In this document: piece by piece, positions 7,818 through 14,888 of the stretch
Position numbering within the stretch: the stretch's first letter is position 1
Layout of the letters: each line of letters begins with the position of its first letter
Source: Desulfovibrio sp. JC010
GTDB lineage: Bacteria; Desulfobacterota; Desulfovibrionia; Desulfovibrionales; Desulfovibrionaceae
DNA length: 42,095 bases
Reading direction: 5' to 3'
Assembly (NCBI RefSeq): GCF_010470675.1
Contig: NZ_VOIQ01000023.1
Span: 1-42,095 of the forward strand
Notes under the pieces: generated by a model
Seen by the model: only the letters and a program-made list of their open reading frames with translations
Databases searched by the model: none
Told to the model about the DNA's origin: nothing
Made by a program: the position numbers and the translations under genes

Positions 7818-7858
7818 CTATTGCTTAGGAGGTTAATCAGCAATAGCTACTTTTTTTT
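7818..7858 (+). terminator. Hairpin with T-run; loop contains AGGAGG
   Basis: Arms CTATTGCT (7818-7825) and AGCAATAG (7839-7846), then CTAC and eight Ts. It has the form of a plus-strand Rho-independent terminator, but no plus-strand gene precedes it. The 13-nt loop carries TAGGAGG, an exposed anti-16S sequence. It may end a short untranslated RNA. Confidence 0.35.
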
Positions 7859-7989
7859 AGTTGAATTAGTGGGAGTTTTGTTTGGTACTAGGAACAACTG
7901 ATTTTAGTTATAAATAAATCAGCTTTACAATCTGCTGATGCAGATAGGTAAAAATGTGGCAAGTATTTGCGTTTAAGCAAAATTAATAT

Positions 7990-8018
7990 TTAATATTAGT
8001 GCTAATTTAGTGTATGAT
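7990..8018 (+). promoter_or_regulatory. Promoter of the HTH gene with operator O4 in its spacer
   Basis: -35 TTAATA (7990-7995) and -10 TATGAT (8013-8018) are separated by 17 bp. The spacer contains TGCTAATTTAGTG (8000-8012), an 11 of 13 match to the TGCTAA-N-TTAGCA palindrome. A protein binding this site would repress the HTH gene at 8048, suggesting autoregulation. Confidence 0.6.
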
Positions 8019-8047
8019 TTCCAGCCGTTTTGGTATAGTATGACTAC

Positions 8048-8320
8048 ATGAAAAATTACGAATATGAATTTGAACGTGCCCTAGTTGCTGAAATTGTCGA
8101 GACATATCAGAATCAGGGACTTGCACATACTGAATTTGCAAGGCTGATGTATGGAAACACATCAACAGCTCCCAGTAAATGGTGGAAAATACGTGAATGT
8201 TCCCCAACAGGAAAGCCGCAGGGATTGCCGGTTTCTGAGGCAGTGAAGGCTGCGGTTGTCCTCAATATTGATGTGGCCAGCCTCTTTTTTAGAGTCCAGG
8301 AAAAGATGAAGCCTTCTTAG
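8048..8320 (+). CDS. Small HTH regulator, candidate TGCTAA-palindrome repressor
   Basis: 90 aa. Predicted helices LVAEIVETYQNQG (residues about 13-25), HTEFARLMYG (28-37) and SKWWKIREC (43-51), followed by SEAVKAAVVLNIDVASLFFRV, give the order of a Cro/CI-like helix-turn-helix domain, though the family is not firmly recognised. Transcribed divergently from the conjugation operon. Its promoter spacer contains the same palindrome that flanks the tra/trb promoter, so it is the best candidate in the window for the master repressor of the element. The ribosome site is weak and the leader short. A terminator hairpin follows at 8410-8456. Confidence 0.7.
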   Translation: MKNYEYEFERALVAEIVETYQNQGLAHTEFARLMYGNTSTAPSKWWKIRECSPTGKPQGLPVSEAVKAAVVLNIDVASLFFRVQEKMKPS

Positions 8321-8409
8321 TACATTACTCTTTCTATATTTGAGTTAGTGGGCTGCCATCTGTTTTAAATTAGCATATTTATTCCGCATGAAATTGCTAG
8401 TCATAAAAT

Positions 8410-8456
8410 AGCCTTCCATTGGTATGATGTAATCATTCCAAACTGGAAGGCTTTCT
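8410..8456 (+). terminator. Rho-independent terminator after the HTH gene
   Basis: Arms AGCCTTCCA and TGGAAGGCT, with inner TTGG/CCAA pairing, followed by TTTCTT. Located 90 bp after the stop of the HTH gene. Confidence 0.6.
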
Positions 8457-8511
8457 TAGGACTAGCTAAAACTAACTTACTGTCATTTCGAAAATTGTTT
8501 TCGTTTAAGTT

Positions 8512-8544
8512 GGGCAGATGAGATTAAAAACACCCCATCTGCCC
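8512..8544. terminator. Hairpin between convergent genes
   Basis: GGGCAGATG (8512-8520) pairs with CATCTGCCC (8536-8544). It lies just downstream of the PepSY gene on the minus strand. The T-run is poor, so termination efficiency is uncertain. Confidence 0.4.
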
Positions 8545-8576
8545 TTGAATGAAAGAGTTGTGATTTTCAGCAGTGA

Positions 8577-9182
8577 TCAGGATTCGTCATCGTCCTCTTC
8601 GTCCTGTGATTTCCTGCCTACAATGTGGCCGTTTTCCGGATCGATAACAATTCGGACCTGTTTGCCATTGGAGATGAGGTCGATTTCATATCCAGTCCAA
8701 TTATCCATTTCTTCGATGTGTGCCTGGTACGCAACTCCTTTTTCATATTTCTCCGCTATGGATACTGCTTCCTGCAGGCTTACTTTTTTGCTCTGCAACC
8801 CATCATAAAGGTTGGTGATCCGGGCCACGGCACTGTGAATGACTTCAGGGTTACCGACTTTGATAACTTCACCGTTGAAGGCGGAAAGATATACGCTCAG
8901 CACTTCTTTGCCGCTCAGCAAGGTTATTTCATATTTTTGAACAGGTGAGTCGTCTTCCAGTTCAACATCAATGGCGATTCCTTTACCGGCTTTTTCTGCA
9001 GTTTTAATCAACTGTGGCAAGGTAATCTGGTTATGTTCAAAGTTCCTGATGACCGTAGCCGTCTTGCGATAGCCATCTTCATGATCTCCATGGTCATCTG
9101 CCATTAAGGCAACCGGAGTTAAAGCAATTACCGCAGCAATAAGCCCGGCGCCCAAACGTTTGTCTTTCCATTTAAAATTCAT
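8577..9182 (-). CDS. Secreted PepSY-domain protein
   Basis: 201 aa. A signal peptide (residues 1 to about 28, ending ALMA-DD) directs it to the periplasm. Two PepSY domains follow: about 50-110 (TLPQLIKTAEKAGKG...YEITLLSGKEVLSVYLSAFNGEVI) and about 130-190 (SLQEAVSIAEKYEKG...YEIDLISNGKQVRIVIDPENGHIV). The tail is acidic (DEEDDDES). PepSY domains often inhibit proteases or modulate sensor kinases; genes of this type commonly sit near OmpR-type two-component systems, as here (17776-19834). AAGGAG ribosome site before the ATG. A degenerate version of the regulon operator (ATTAC-N6-CTTACC, 9224-9240) lies about 40 bp upstream. Confidence 0.85.
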   Translation of the reverse strand: MNFKWKDKRLGAGLIAAVIALTPVALMADDHGDHEDGYRKTATVIRNFEHNQITLPQLIKTAEKAGKGIAIDVELEDDSPVQKYEITLLSGKEVLSVYLSAFNGEVIKVGNPEVIHSAVARITNLYDGLQSKKVSLQEAVSIAEKYEKGVAYQAHIEEMDNWTGYEIDLISNGKQVRIVIDPENGHIVGRKSQDEEDDDES

Positions 9183-9290
9183 AATGATCTCCTTGTTTGT
9201 TAAGTCCAGTATGGTGGAAGATGATTACTCCCGTCTTACCTGAACATTATATGGTTATAAGACTTGAAATTATGTAAACCAGAGGGGATT

Positions 9291-9629
9291 TTAGTGATGA
9301 ACCAGCCACTTCTTGATCCAGAATCTGCCAATCAGACCCTGGCGGGCAAATGGGTCCTGTGCACAAATAGTTCTTGCTGTTTTCATGTCCTTGGCTTTGA
9401 AAGTAATCATTCCGCCGGACCGGTCGCCAAAAGGACCGCCGCCATATCCTTCAAGCTTTAAGGATTTCCAGTATTTTACGTGAGCCGGTACGGTTTCCGA
9501 AACGTGTGTAGCTATGCCATCCATAAAGTAATAAAAAACAAATGTTTCACTATTATCTTTTTCATTTGCGCTGCTGATATTAGGAACAGCCAGCAGTAAA
9601 GCCAGTAAACAAAAAACACCAAATTTCAT
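9291..9629 (-). CDS. Secreted YciI-like protein
   Basis: 112 aa. Signal peptide of about 21 residues (ends SSA-NE). The mature part has YciI-family (YCII, ferredoxin-like fold) signatures: a HVKYWKSL segment, GGGPFGDRSGGMITFKAKD near residues 60-78 and an AQDPFARQGLI segment near 90-100. YciI proteins are usually cytosolic; export is unusual. Catalytic function is unknown for most of the family. AGGAG ribosome site 6 bp before the ATG. Apparently monocistronic. Confidence 0.75.
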   Translation of the reverse strand: MKFGVFCLLALLLAVPNISSANEKDNSETFVFYYFMDGIATHVSETVPAHVKYWKSLKLEGYGGGPFGDRSGGMITFKAKDMKTARTICAQDPFARQGLIGRFWIKKWLVHH

Positions 9630-9731
9630 TTTGTCTCCTATGTGTTAAATGATCCTGTTTTGACGTCCTTATTTCCTGTTGCCGGGCAACAGAATTGACT
9701 GAACGCCTAAAGAGAGACTGCCCTTCAATAC

Positions 9732-11171
9732 TTACACACTGCTTGCGGCAATATTACATGCAGGTAATTTTTGCTTCGGACATTTCGGTGCGGGCTTAGC
9801 TGAAAACAGGTCTCCCGCTGAAAATAGACGTGGTGAATTTATGTTTATGTTCTTCTGTGCTGCTGCATTGGAAGTTATCCGGATAACGGCGATTCTGCCG
9901 TCAGTGGAGTAGTCGCCCGGTGCTTCCGGGATGATCCGCCTATTGGCTTGAATATACTCAACCGATGCGTGCGGGTATGCTGTCTTGATTAATTCTACGA
10001 GCATGTCCCGCGCTGCATCTACGTTGGGGTCGATATCATGAATAAGTGCGAGAATTCCTTTATAGGGTTTAGGTCGAATTTCATCATCCGTGCTCATGGA
10101 GCCAGCGTATGTCCGTTCAGGGTATGGACTATCCGCAAGCTCCCACCATCTGACATGGTGCCGGGACATAATGTTGCCTTCAGGATTCTGAAAAGCAGCC
10201 AATTGCGGGCTCTGGGCAAGATAGAGGTCGGTCACGGGAGGTATTTTGTTTAAAATGGACCTCCAATAATCGATGATGGAAATCCGGTTTTTGGAAAATG
10301 CCATATTTTCCACCCAGCCCATTTTCTGATGAATTTCTTTTAAAGGTAGATCTGTAGCCAGCATGACGTTAATAGGTTGGGCAAGGTAACCTTTGGACAT
10401 ACCGGGATAGACCTTGAATTTTTCCTGAATAAGCCTGGACGTAACTATGGGGACCGCTTTATTTTTGCTATGAGTGGCCCCATAGAAGAACATCCAATAA
10501 TTCATCAGCATAAAAGCTGAGCACCAGATAATACCATGCATCAGGACTTTTGTCGGCAGTCTCCAATTATGTTGTTTTGTTATTTGGTAAATGATCAGAG
10601 AGGCTGAGACAGCAATAATTCCGAATACCATAAGGGGCATGAATTCATGAATTATGCTCTGCCAATGTAATTCAATTCCGCTGCCAAGCAGATAACCGAT
10701 CACCACAAATTGTGAGACCCCGATGCATACTCCCATAGAGCTGAATAAAGCAAAGCGGCCTGAGGGCATCTGCATGCTTCCGGCGGCAAAGGGTACTACC
10801 CAGGACACCGGCCCCAGCAACCTTGAGACAGTTACGCCCGGATAGCCGTATTTGGTCAGAATGTTTTTTGCTTTGCGATAAGCTCTTCGGCGTTGCTGTG
10901 ATTTACCGGCGACCTTAAGTAGAATACGGTGTCCGCCCCGGCGACCGAGCGTATAGCTGATGAGGTCACCTCCCCAGGCCGAGACATAGACCATGGGCAA
11001 TAGGAAATGCATTGCTTCAGTGGCAGCAAGATAGCCCGCTGCAATGAAGAAAACTTCCCCATAGACAATGAAACCCAACCCGATAACGGCATCAGCCATA
11101 GCTCCGAGGACAATGACGGTAATCCCCATAGGTGTAGCGATAAGATCGCTCAAAAAACCTATCTCATTCAT
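9732..11171 (-). CDS. DedA-family membrane protein fused to LssY_C domain
   Basis: 479 aa, about twice a plain DedA protein. Residues 1-200 are a DedA/SNARE-associated domain with several membrane helices and the conserved pattern GYLAATEAMHF, GGDLISYTLGRRGG and TVSRLLGPVSWVVPFAAGSMQMP. A further membrane helix near 205-225 leads into a C-terminal region (about 255-430) that resembles LssY C-terminal domains (QPINVMLATDLPLKEIHQKMGW, SRHHVRWWEL). DedA proteins are linked to lipid transport, membrane energetics and resistance to cationic peptides. The gene starts 6 bp after the glycosyltransferase stop, so the pair is an operon under operator 1 (11966-11992). Function of the fusion is not known. 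Confidence 0.82.
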   Translation of the reverse strand: MNEIGFLSDLIATPMGITVIVLGAMADAVIGLGFIVYGEVFFIAAGYLAATEAMHFLLPMVYVSAWGGDLISYTLGRRGGHRILLKVAGKSQQRRRAYRKAKNILTKYGYPGVTVSRLLGPVSWVVPFAAGSMQMPSGRFALFSSMGVCIGVSQFVVIGYLLGSGIELHWQSIIHEFMPLMVFGIIAVSASLIIYQITKQHNWRLPTKVLMHGIIWCSAFMLMNYWMFFYGATHSKNKAVPIVTSRLIQEKFKVYPGMSKGYLAQPINVMLATDLPLKEIHQKMGWVENMAFSKNRISIIDYWRSILNKIPPVTDLYLAQSPQLAAFQNPEGNIMSRHHVRWWELADSPYPERTYAGSMSTDDEIRPKPYKGILALIHDIDPNVDAARDMLVELIKTAYPHASVEYIQANRRIIPEAPGDYSTDGRIAVIRITSNAAAQKNININSPRLFSAGDLFSAKPAPKCPKQKLPACNIAASSV

Positions 11172-11177
11172 CGTCTT

Positions 11178-11903
11178 CTACCGGTAATGTCCGAATGAGT
11201 ATGGAATTTCGTTGTTTCGTATTTCGCCTTTGAAGAGTCTGTATATATTCGCTTTCAGATAGGTCAGGCCTGTTTTGAAAATGCCGTCCTGATTTAATCG
11301 TCTGGCATCAAATTCAAATTTTAACGGTGCAACCCTGAACTGGTATACTTGACTGGCTCTTCTTGCATAGTCACAATCCTCACAAAGGCTGATGCTTTCA
11401 TCAAAACCCCCGATCTCCTGATGGACGGTTTTAGTCGAGAAAATACATGCGCCAACCGCAGTGGGGAAAACCAATTGGGTCAGCTTCATTCCCCAATAAA
11501 AAACATTTACTCCAATTTTTACCAGACGGTTTTCATCAGGTGACGCTGTCATGGCACCCGTGCAAACCTTGATTTTTGTTTCAGCGAAGTAGTCGGCAGC
11601 TTCTTCAAGAAAAGTGGGGCTAAGGCGTACATCTGCATCAAGGAACAACAGACGTTCATATTTGGCATGCTCCGCACCGGTGTTTCGGCCCAGACTTACG
11701 CCTTGTTGTTCCATCTCAATGATTTTGAATTCATTGAAGTCCGGTTCGAATTCCTTTGCTGTTGAAACCGTGGCATCAGAGCTCTTGCTGTCGACAACGA
11801 TTACTTCGAAACCTTTCCGGGTCTGTTTTTTCAGGTCCGATAAGATGTTGCCGATTCTGGATTCTTCATTAAGTGTGATAATTACAATGCTTACATTATT
11901 CAT
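11178..11903 (-). CDS. GT2-family glycosyltransferase
   Basis: 241 aa. GT-A fold family 2 features: SIVIITLNEESRIGNIL at the N-terminus, VIVVDSKSSDATV near residue 35, GRNTGAEHA near 73 and the metal-binding LDADVRL near 92. A C-terminal hydrophobic stretch (about 130-155, GVNVFYWGMKLTQLVFPTAVGAC) suggests membrane association. Likely transfers a sugar to a lipid or envelope acceptor; the substrate is not predictable. AAGGAG ribosome site; 70 bp downstream of a 27-bp operator and translationally close to the DedA-LssY_C gene, implying a joint envelope function. Confidence 0.85.
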   Translation of the reverse strand: MNNVSIVIITLNEESRIGNILSDLKKQTRKGFEVIVVDSKSSDATVSTAKEFEPDFNEFKIIEMEQQGVSLGRNTGAEHAKYERLLFLDADVRLSPTFLEEAADYFAETKIKVCTGAMTASPDENRLVKIGVNVFYWGMKLTQLVFPTAVGACIFSTKTVHQEIGGFDESISLCEDCDYARRASQVYQFRVAPLKFEFDARRLNQDGIFKTGLTYLKANIYRLFKGEIRNNEIPYSFGHYR

Positions 11904-11965
11904 GCGTTTCTCCTTGGTTCAATTTGTTTTATGGGTTCAAATTGAACAATCAGGATTGCGTACGC

Positions 11966-11992
11966 ATTACTGCAGAATTACAGGGGTGTAAT
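11966..11992 (-). promoter_or_regulatory. Regulon operator 1, upstream of GT2-DedA operon
   Basis: ATTAC-TGCAGA-ATTACA-GGGG-TGTAAT on the plus strand. It contains an 11-bp-phased direct repeat (ATTAC twice) plus an inverted third half-site; the CAGAATTACA/TGTAATTCTG arms form a perfect 10-bp inverted repeat at 11973-11996. Its promoter-proximal edge is 62 bp before the glycosyltransferase ATG. Confidence 0.75.
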
Positions 11993-12035
11993 TCTGTAAA
12001 ATTTAGAGTGGGCTTCAAAAATTAATGTTTTTGTC

Positions 12036-12082
12036 AAAAAAAAACGTCCCCAATCATCATTGTTGCTGACAATTAGGGACGT
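12036..12082 (-). terminator. Rho-independent terminator of the MFS gene
   Basis: On the minus strand, ACGTCCC pairs with GGGACGT, extended by AAT/ATT, and eight Ts follow. Lies 36 bp past the MFS stop. Confidence 0.85.
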
Positions 12083-12117
12083 GTGTTGGAATTATTTAAT
12101 GTTAAAAATCAGAATAG

Positions 12118-13323
12118 TTAATTTGATTTTTCTTCGATAACAGTGAGGTTCCGTTTTGGTTTAGGAGTATATCTCATGGATATAACGATTGCCAATCCTG
12201 AGGCTGCAGCCATTGCTCCAAGCAAAAAAACTGACGAATAATTGAATGTGTCGGCCAACCAACCGGCAATTGGTGCCGAGAACGCATAGGCAACATCCTG
12301 AAATGCGGCAAATCCGCCAAATGCAGTCCCCCTAAGTCCTTGCGGCACCTGTTTAATAACTTCAACTCCCATAGCCGGGAAAATCATGGAACAACCAAGT
12401 CCGGTAAGCAAAGCTCCTATCAGGGCAATGGAAACATCCTGCGCCCCCCAAAGAAGTCCTTGGCCCAGCATTTCTACTATGAGCGAGAAGAATGCCAGAC
12501 CAATACCACCTATTTTGTCAGGTAATCCACTGAAGAGAATGCGGCTAACAACAAAGCCAATACCGAATAAGCTTATACCGTAGCCTGCATATGGCCATCC
12601 TTTGCTTTTGAAGTACAAAGAAATAAATGCCCCCAGCACGGCAAAACCGACGCCTTGCAGGCATACCACAGTGCCTTGTTTCCAGATTAAGTGGGTGATT
12701 TTGAGAAATGGAACTCGCGGGGCAATATTCATTTGAGGAGATACATCCGCAGCACTTATAAGCAGTCCTCCACCAATTAGCGGTAACAGGGTAGAGATAC
12801 CCATAACCGCTGCGAAACCATGTTGTTCGTAAATCATTATTCCTATCGGCCCGCCTACGGCAAATGCTCCGTACATAGCTATTCCTACAATTGAAAGAAT
12901 TCTCCCTGAGTATTGGGGACCGAGCTGTGCTAAATTCCAGCTTGTAAGCCCAACCAGAGTCATGCTTTCTCCTAAACCGAGGATAAGTCTTCCAATGATC
13001 AAAACGAAAAAAGCTGTGGATTTCGGAATGCAGCAATAGGCAGATGCCAAGCATACCCCGGCTGCGCTAATGTAATAAAGCAATCCAAGCAGGGTGCATT
13101 TTTTAGGGCTGCGTACATCTGCATAAAATCCGGCATAGTTACGCGACAAGATTGTGGATATGAATGCCGCTCCCACGGCAAATCCTCCCAGCCAGTTTGC
13201 TAAACCAAGCTCTTGAGCAACGAAGATTGGGACAACAGGAAGTGCGACGGCGACAGAAAGATAGGAAATAAATACGGCAACGCCCATTCGTGCTAGGCAT
13301 TGTTTAAGAGAATTATTTGGCAT
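12118..13323 (-). CDS. MFS transporter (YhhS/YfcJ-like drug or metabolite exporter)
   Basis: 401 aa with 12 predicted membrane segments, the usual MFS size. The first half has VVPIFVAQELGLANWLGGFAVG and the loop motif YAGFYADVRSPKKCTLLGLLYY (motif A-like, residues 68-90), then GRLILGLGESMTLVG (motif C-like). These resemble the YhhS/YfcJ branch of MFS exporters; the substrate is unknown. The ATG at 13323 is chosen because GGAGGG lies 5 bp before it; an in-frame TTG 12 bp upstream would lack a site. Expressed through a 5' leader with a strong terminator hairpin (13367-13410), and divergent from the DUF2920 gene across operator 2. Confidence 0.85.
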   Translation of the reverse strand: MPNNSLKQCLARMGVAVFISYLSVAVALPVVPIFVAQELGLANWLGGFAVGAAFISTILSRNYAGFYADVRSPKKCTLLGLLYYISAAGVCLASAYCCIPKSTAFFVLIIGRLILGLGESMTLVGLTSWNLAQLGPQYSGRILSIVGIAMYGAFAVGGPIGIMIYEQHGFAAVMGISTLLPLIGGGLLISAADVSPQMNIAPRVPFLKITHLIWKQGTVVCLQGVGFAVLGAFISLYFKSKGWPYAGYGISLFGIGFVVSRILFSGLPDKIGGIGLAFFSLIVEMLGQGLLWGAQDVSIALIGALLTGLGCSMIFPAMGVEVIKQVPQGLRGTAFGGFAAFQDVAYAFSAPIAGWLADTFNYSSVFLLGAMAAASGLAIVISMRYTPKPKRNLTVIEEKSN

Positions 13324-13366
13324 AACGCCCTCCAAAATTACTGCACAATCAGGACTAAGGAAGGCA

Positions 13367-13410
13367 TAAAAAAACGCACCCCTGGCCCTGAAAGGACAAG
13401 TTGGTGCGTT
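13367..13410 (-). terminator. Strong terminator in the MFS 5' leader (attenuator or sRNA end)
   Basis: On the minus strand AACGCACC (13403-13410) pairs with GGTGCGTT (13373-13380) followed by seven Ts. It lies between a candidate promoter (TTGACT at 13484-13489, 17-bp spacer, CAGAAT) and the MFS start. About 90-100 nt of RNA would end here. This is either an attenuated leader or a separate small RNA. Confidence 0.65.
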
Positions 13411-13483
13411 GGTTGACGTTAACGCTTACGGAACAGACGAATGTCAGTTCATTTGTTTTAATTCTGTATGATAGAAATAGGTA

Positions 13484-13489
13484 AGTCAA
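13484..13489 (-). promoter_or_regulatory. Candidate -35 of the MFS leader RNA
   Basis: TTGACT on the minus strand with CAGAAT 17 bp downstream. It begins 15 bp beyond the edge of operator 2 (13505), so a protein bound there could also contact this promoter. Confidence 0.45.
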
Positions 13490-13504
13490 CTGAAATAATA
13501 CAGA

Positions 13505-13531
13505 ATTACACCCATGTAATTTTCGGGTAAT
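13505..13531 (+). promoter_or_regulatory. Regulon operator 2, between MFS and DUF2920 genes
   Basis: Plus strand ATTACA-CCCA-TGTAAT-TTTCGG-GTAAT, that is, the consensus in the opposite orientation to the other four copies. The DUF2920 gene is also the only plus-strand target, so orientation relative to the target is conserved. The edge is 58 bp before the DUF2920 start codon. Confidence 0.72.
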
Positions 13532-13589
13532 CATCCCGCCATAGTGCTTCTTCAATATCCTCCGGACATAAATAATTTGGAGGAATAAA

Positions 13590-14717
13590 TTGGTAGAACA
13601 TAACACTATCCCAACCAGCAATGACTTTGAACTTAATGGCAGAGATCGAAAGGTTTCATACAATCTGTATGGCAGCGAAAATAAAAATGGTCTTGTGGTG
13701 TATATTCCGGGGTTTGGTGCGGATTTAGGTGATTATACGGATGTTTTTTGTAAAAAAATATCTTCAAAGTATAACTTGGCCGCTCTTTCGGTTGAGTATT
13801 TTGGCATAAATTCAAGACCAAATGTTGGAGCAAAAATAGACCTCGAGATTGAAGATCGGAATCTGGTTCAAAGGCTGGTTGGCCATTACGGTGATGACTG
13901 GGCTAAAGATGTTGTTGAATTTGCGGGCAAAACTGGTCAGTTCATAAACTTAACAGGATCATTAACACCATCCAGAGGTGAGTATCAGAATTTTGGACTA
14001 TTGCCTGCGTTGGATATTTTGAATTCAATTCGCGACGCTGTAATGCGCTACGACATAAATGAAAATAATATAATACTGATCGGTTCATCCTACGGTGGCT
14101 ACCTTGCAAATATGGTTTCCAAGATTGCTCCCGGATATTTGCGGGCTGTTTTTGATAATTCATCATGGGCTGTTCCCAATCACAGATATTTGGTGGGAAG
14201 AGAGCTTGGTCAGCCTGAATTTGCAGTTATGCTCGATGATATGGTCCGCTTGAATTTGTTTGTGAAATCCCCATGGACTCTGAAGCCCGGACTTCCCAAT
14301 TCATTGGAGAAGGGAAAACTCGAAATACGCAGTTTTTCTCCTATGGGCCTTGCGGATATGGCTGCGCAAGGAGCAGGGGATACCTGCTATTTTTTTATCC
14401 ACTCCTCGCAGGACTCCATTGCGCCACTCACTGAAAAGCTGCAGATGGAGCAGGAAATGCAGAATTGCGGATTCAAGCATGTCTTGCTTGATGTTGTTTA
14501 TGCTGACGATGTGGATGGGGAGTACATTAAAAGTCTGGATCATGGATTGGGGCTTTCCATGCTTACTTTTTTTGAGCGCAGTTACAAAAAACTCTGCAAA
14601 CTTCCTACCCGGAAAGGACCGTATATGGGGTTTCGGAGTGAGTATCGTTTTGATGATAGTGAGTATTGTTTTGATTTTAGTGGATCACCCGTTATGGCTG
14701 AACGCCGATTCATATAA
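13590..14717 (+). CDS. DUF2920-family alpha/beta hydrolase
   Basis: 375 aa. Alpha/beta-hydrolase fold with VVYIPGFGADLGDY near residue 35 (oxyanion region), the nucleophile elbow GSSYGGY (Ser near residue 168), an acid candidate in SQDSIAPL (near 273) and a His in SLDHGLGLS (near 318). The overall pattern matches the DUF2920 family known from Campylobacter and Desulfovibrio genomes; substrates are not established. The start is a TTG with GGAGG 7 bp before it; there is no suitable ATG near. Preceded by operator 2 and followed by a strong terminator (14742-14773). Confidence 0.75.
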   Translation: MVEHNTIPTSNDFELNGRDRKVSYNLYGSENKNGLVVYIPGFGADLGDYTDVFCKKISSKYNLAALSVEYFGINSRPNVGAKIDLEIEDRNLVQRLVGHYGDDWAKDVVEFAGKTGQFINLTGSLTPSRGEYQNFGLLPALDILNSIRDAVMRYDINENNIILIGSSYGGYLANMVSKIAPGYLRAVFDNSSWAVPNHRYLVGRELGQPEFAVMLDDMVRLNLFVKSPWTLKPGLPNSLEKGKLEIRSFSPMGLADMAAQGAGDTCYFFIHSSQDSIAPLTEKLQMEQEMQNCGFKHVLLDVVYADDVDGEYIKSLDHGLGLSMLTFFERSYKKLCKLPTRKGPYMGFRSEYRFDDSEYCFDFSGSPVMAERRFI

Positions 14718-14741
14718 CGATAGGAAGGAAAACGTGAATTT

Positions 14742-14773
14742 AAAGGCCGGTGTTTATGCATCGGCCTTTTTTA
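14742..14773 (+). terminator. Rho-independent terminator after DUF2920 gene
   Basis: AAAGGCCG and CGGCCTTT arms with a 12-nt loop, followed by a T-run. A second hairpin (CCGTAAGCAG/CTGCTTACGG, 14791-14821) lies beyond it, between the convergent genes. Confidence 0.85.
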
Positions 14774-14790
14774 ATTTCAAAAAATGCAGA

Positions 14791-14821
14791 CCGTAAGCAG
14801 TTTTTGAATGCCTGCTTACGG
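14791..14821. terminator. Hairpin between convergent genes
   Basis: A perfect 10-bp stem CCGTAAGCAG/CTGCTTACGG. It lies 68 bp beyond the stop of the DUF4405 gene on the minus strand; its minus-strand arm is not followed by a clean T-run. Confidence 0.4.
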
Positions 14822-14888
14822 CCTGTGTATATACTAGCTGTTATCTGGGAGGGCGGAGACAGCAGCCACATTGTTATAAATACATTAT

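Larger units (their letters stand above)
7606..8047. other. AT-rich intergenic control region
   Basis: No convincing gene is seen; short open frames (for example 7658-7843 on the minus strand) have no ribosome site and unlikely composition. The stretch holds the operator at 7663, a hairpin with a T-run at 7818-7858, and the promoter and operator of the HTH gene at 7990-8018. The high AT content fits the control region of a mobile element. Confidence 0.6.

Noticed and set aside
7658-7843. 61-codon minus-strand frame
   Set aside because: Very AT-rich, no ribosome site, residue composition of random AT-rich sequence.
7159-8012. The repeated TGCTAA palindromes as a CRISPR array or iteron origin
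   Set aside because: Spacing is irregular, they coincide with promoters, and no cas or replication gene is present.
12045-12082. ACGTCCC hairpin as a regulon operator
   Set aside because: It lies after the MFS stop with a T-run and does not match the ATTACA consensus; a terminator explains it.
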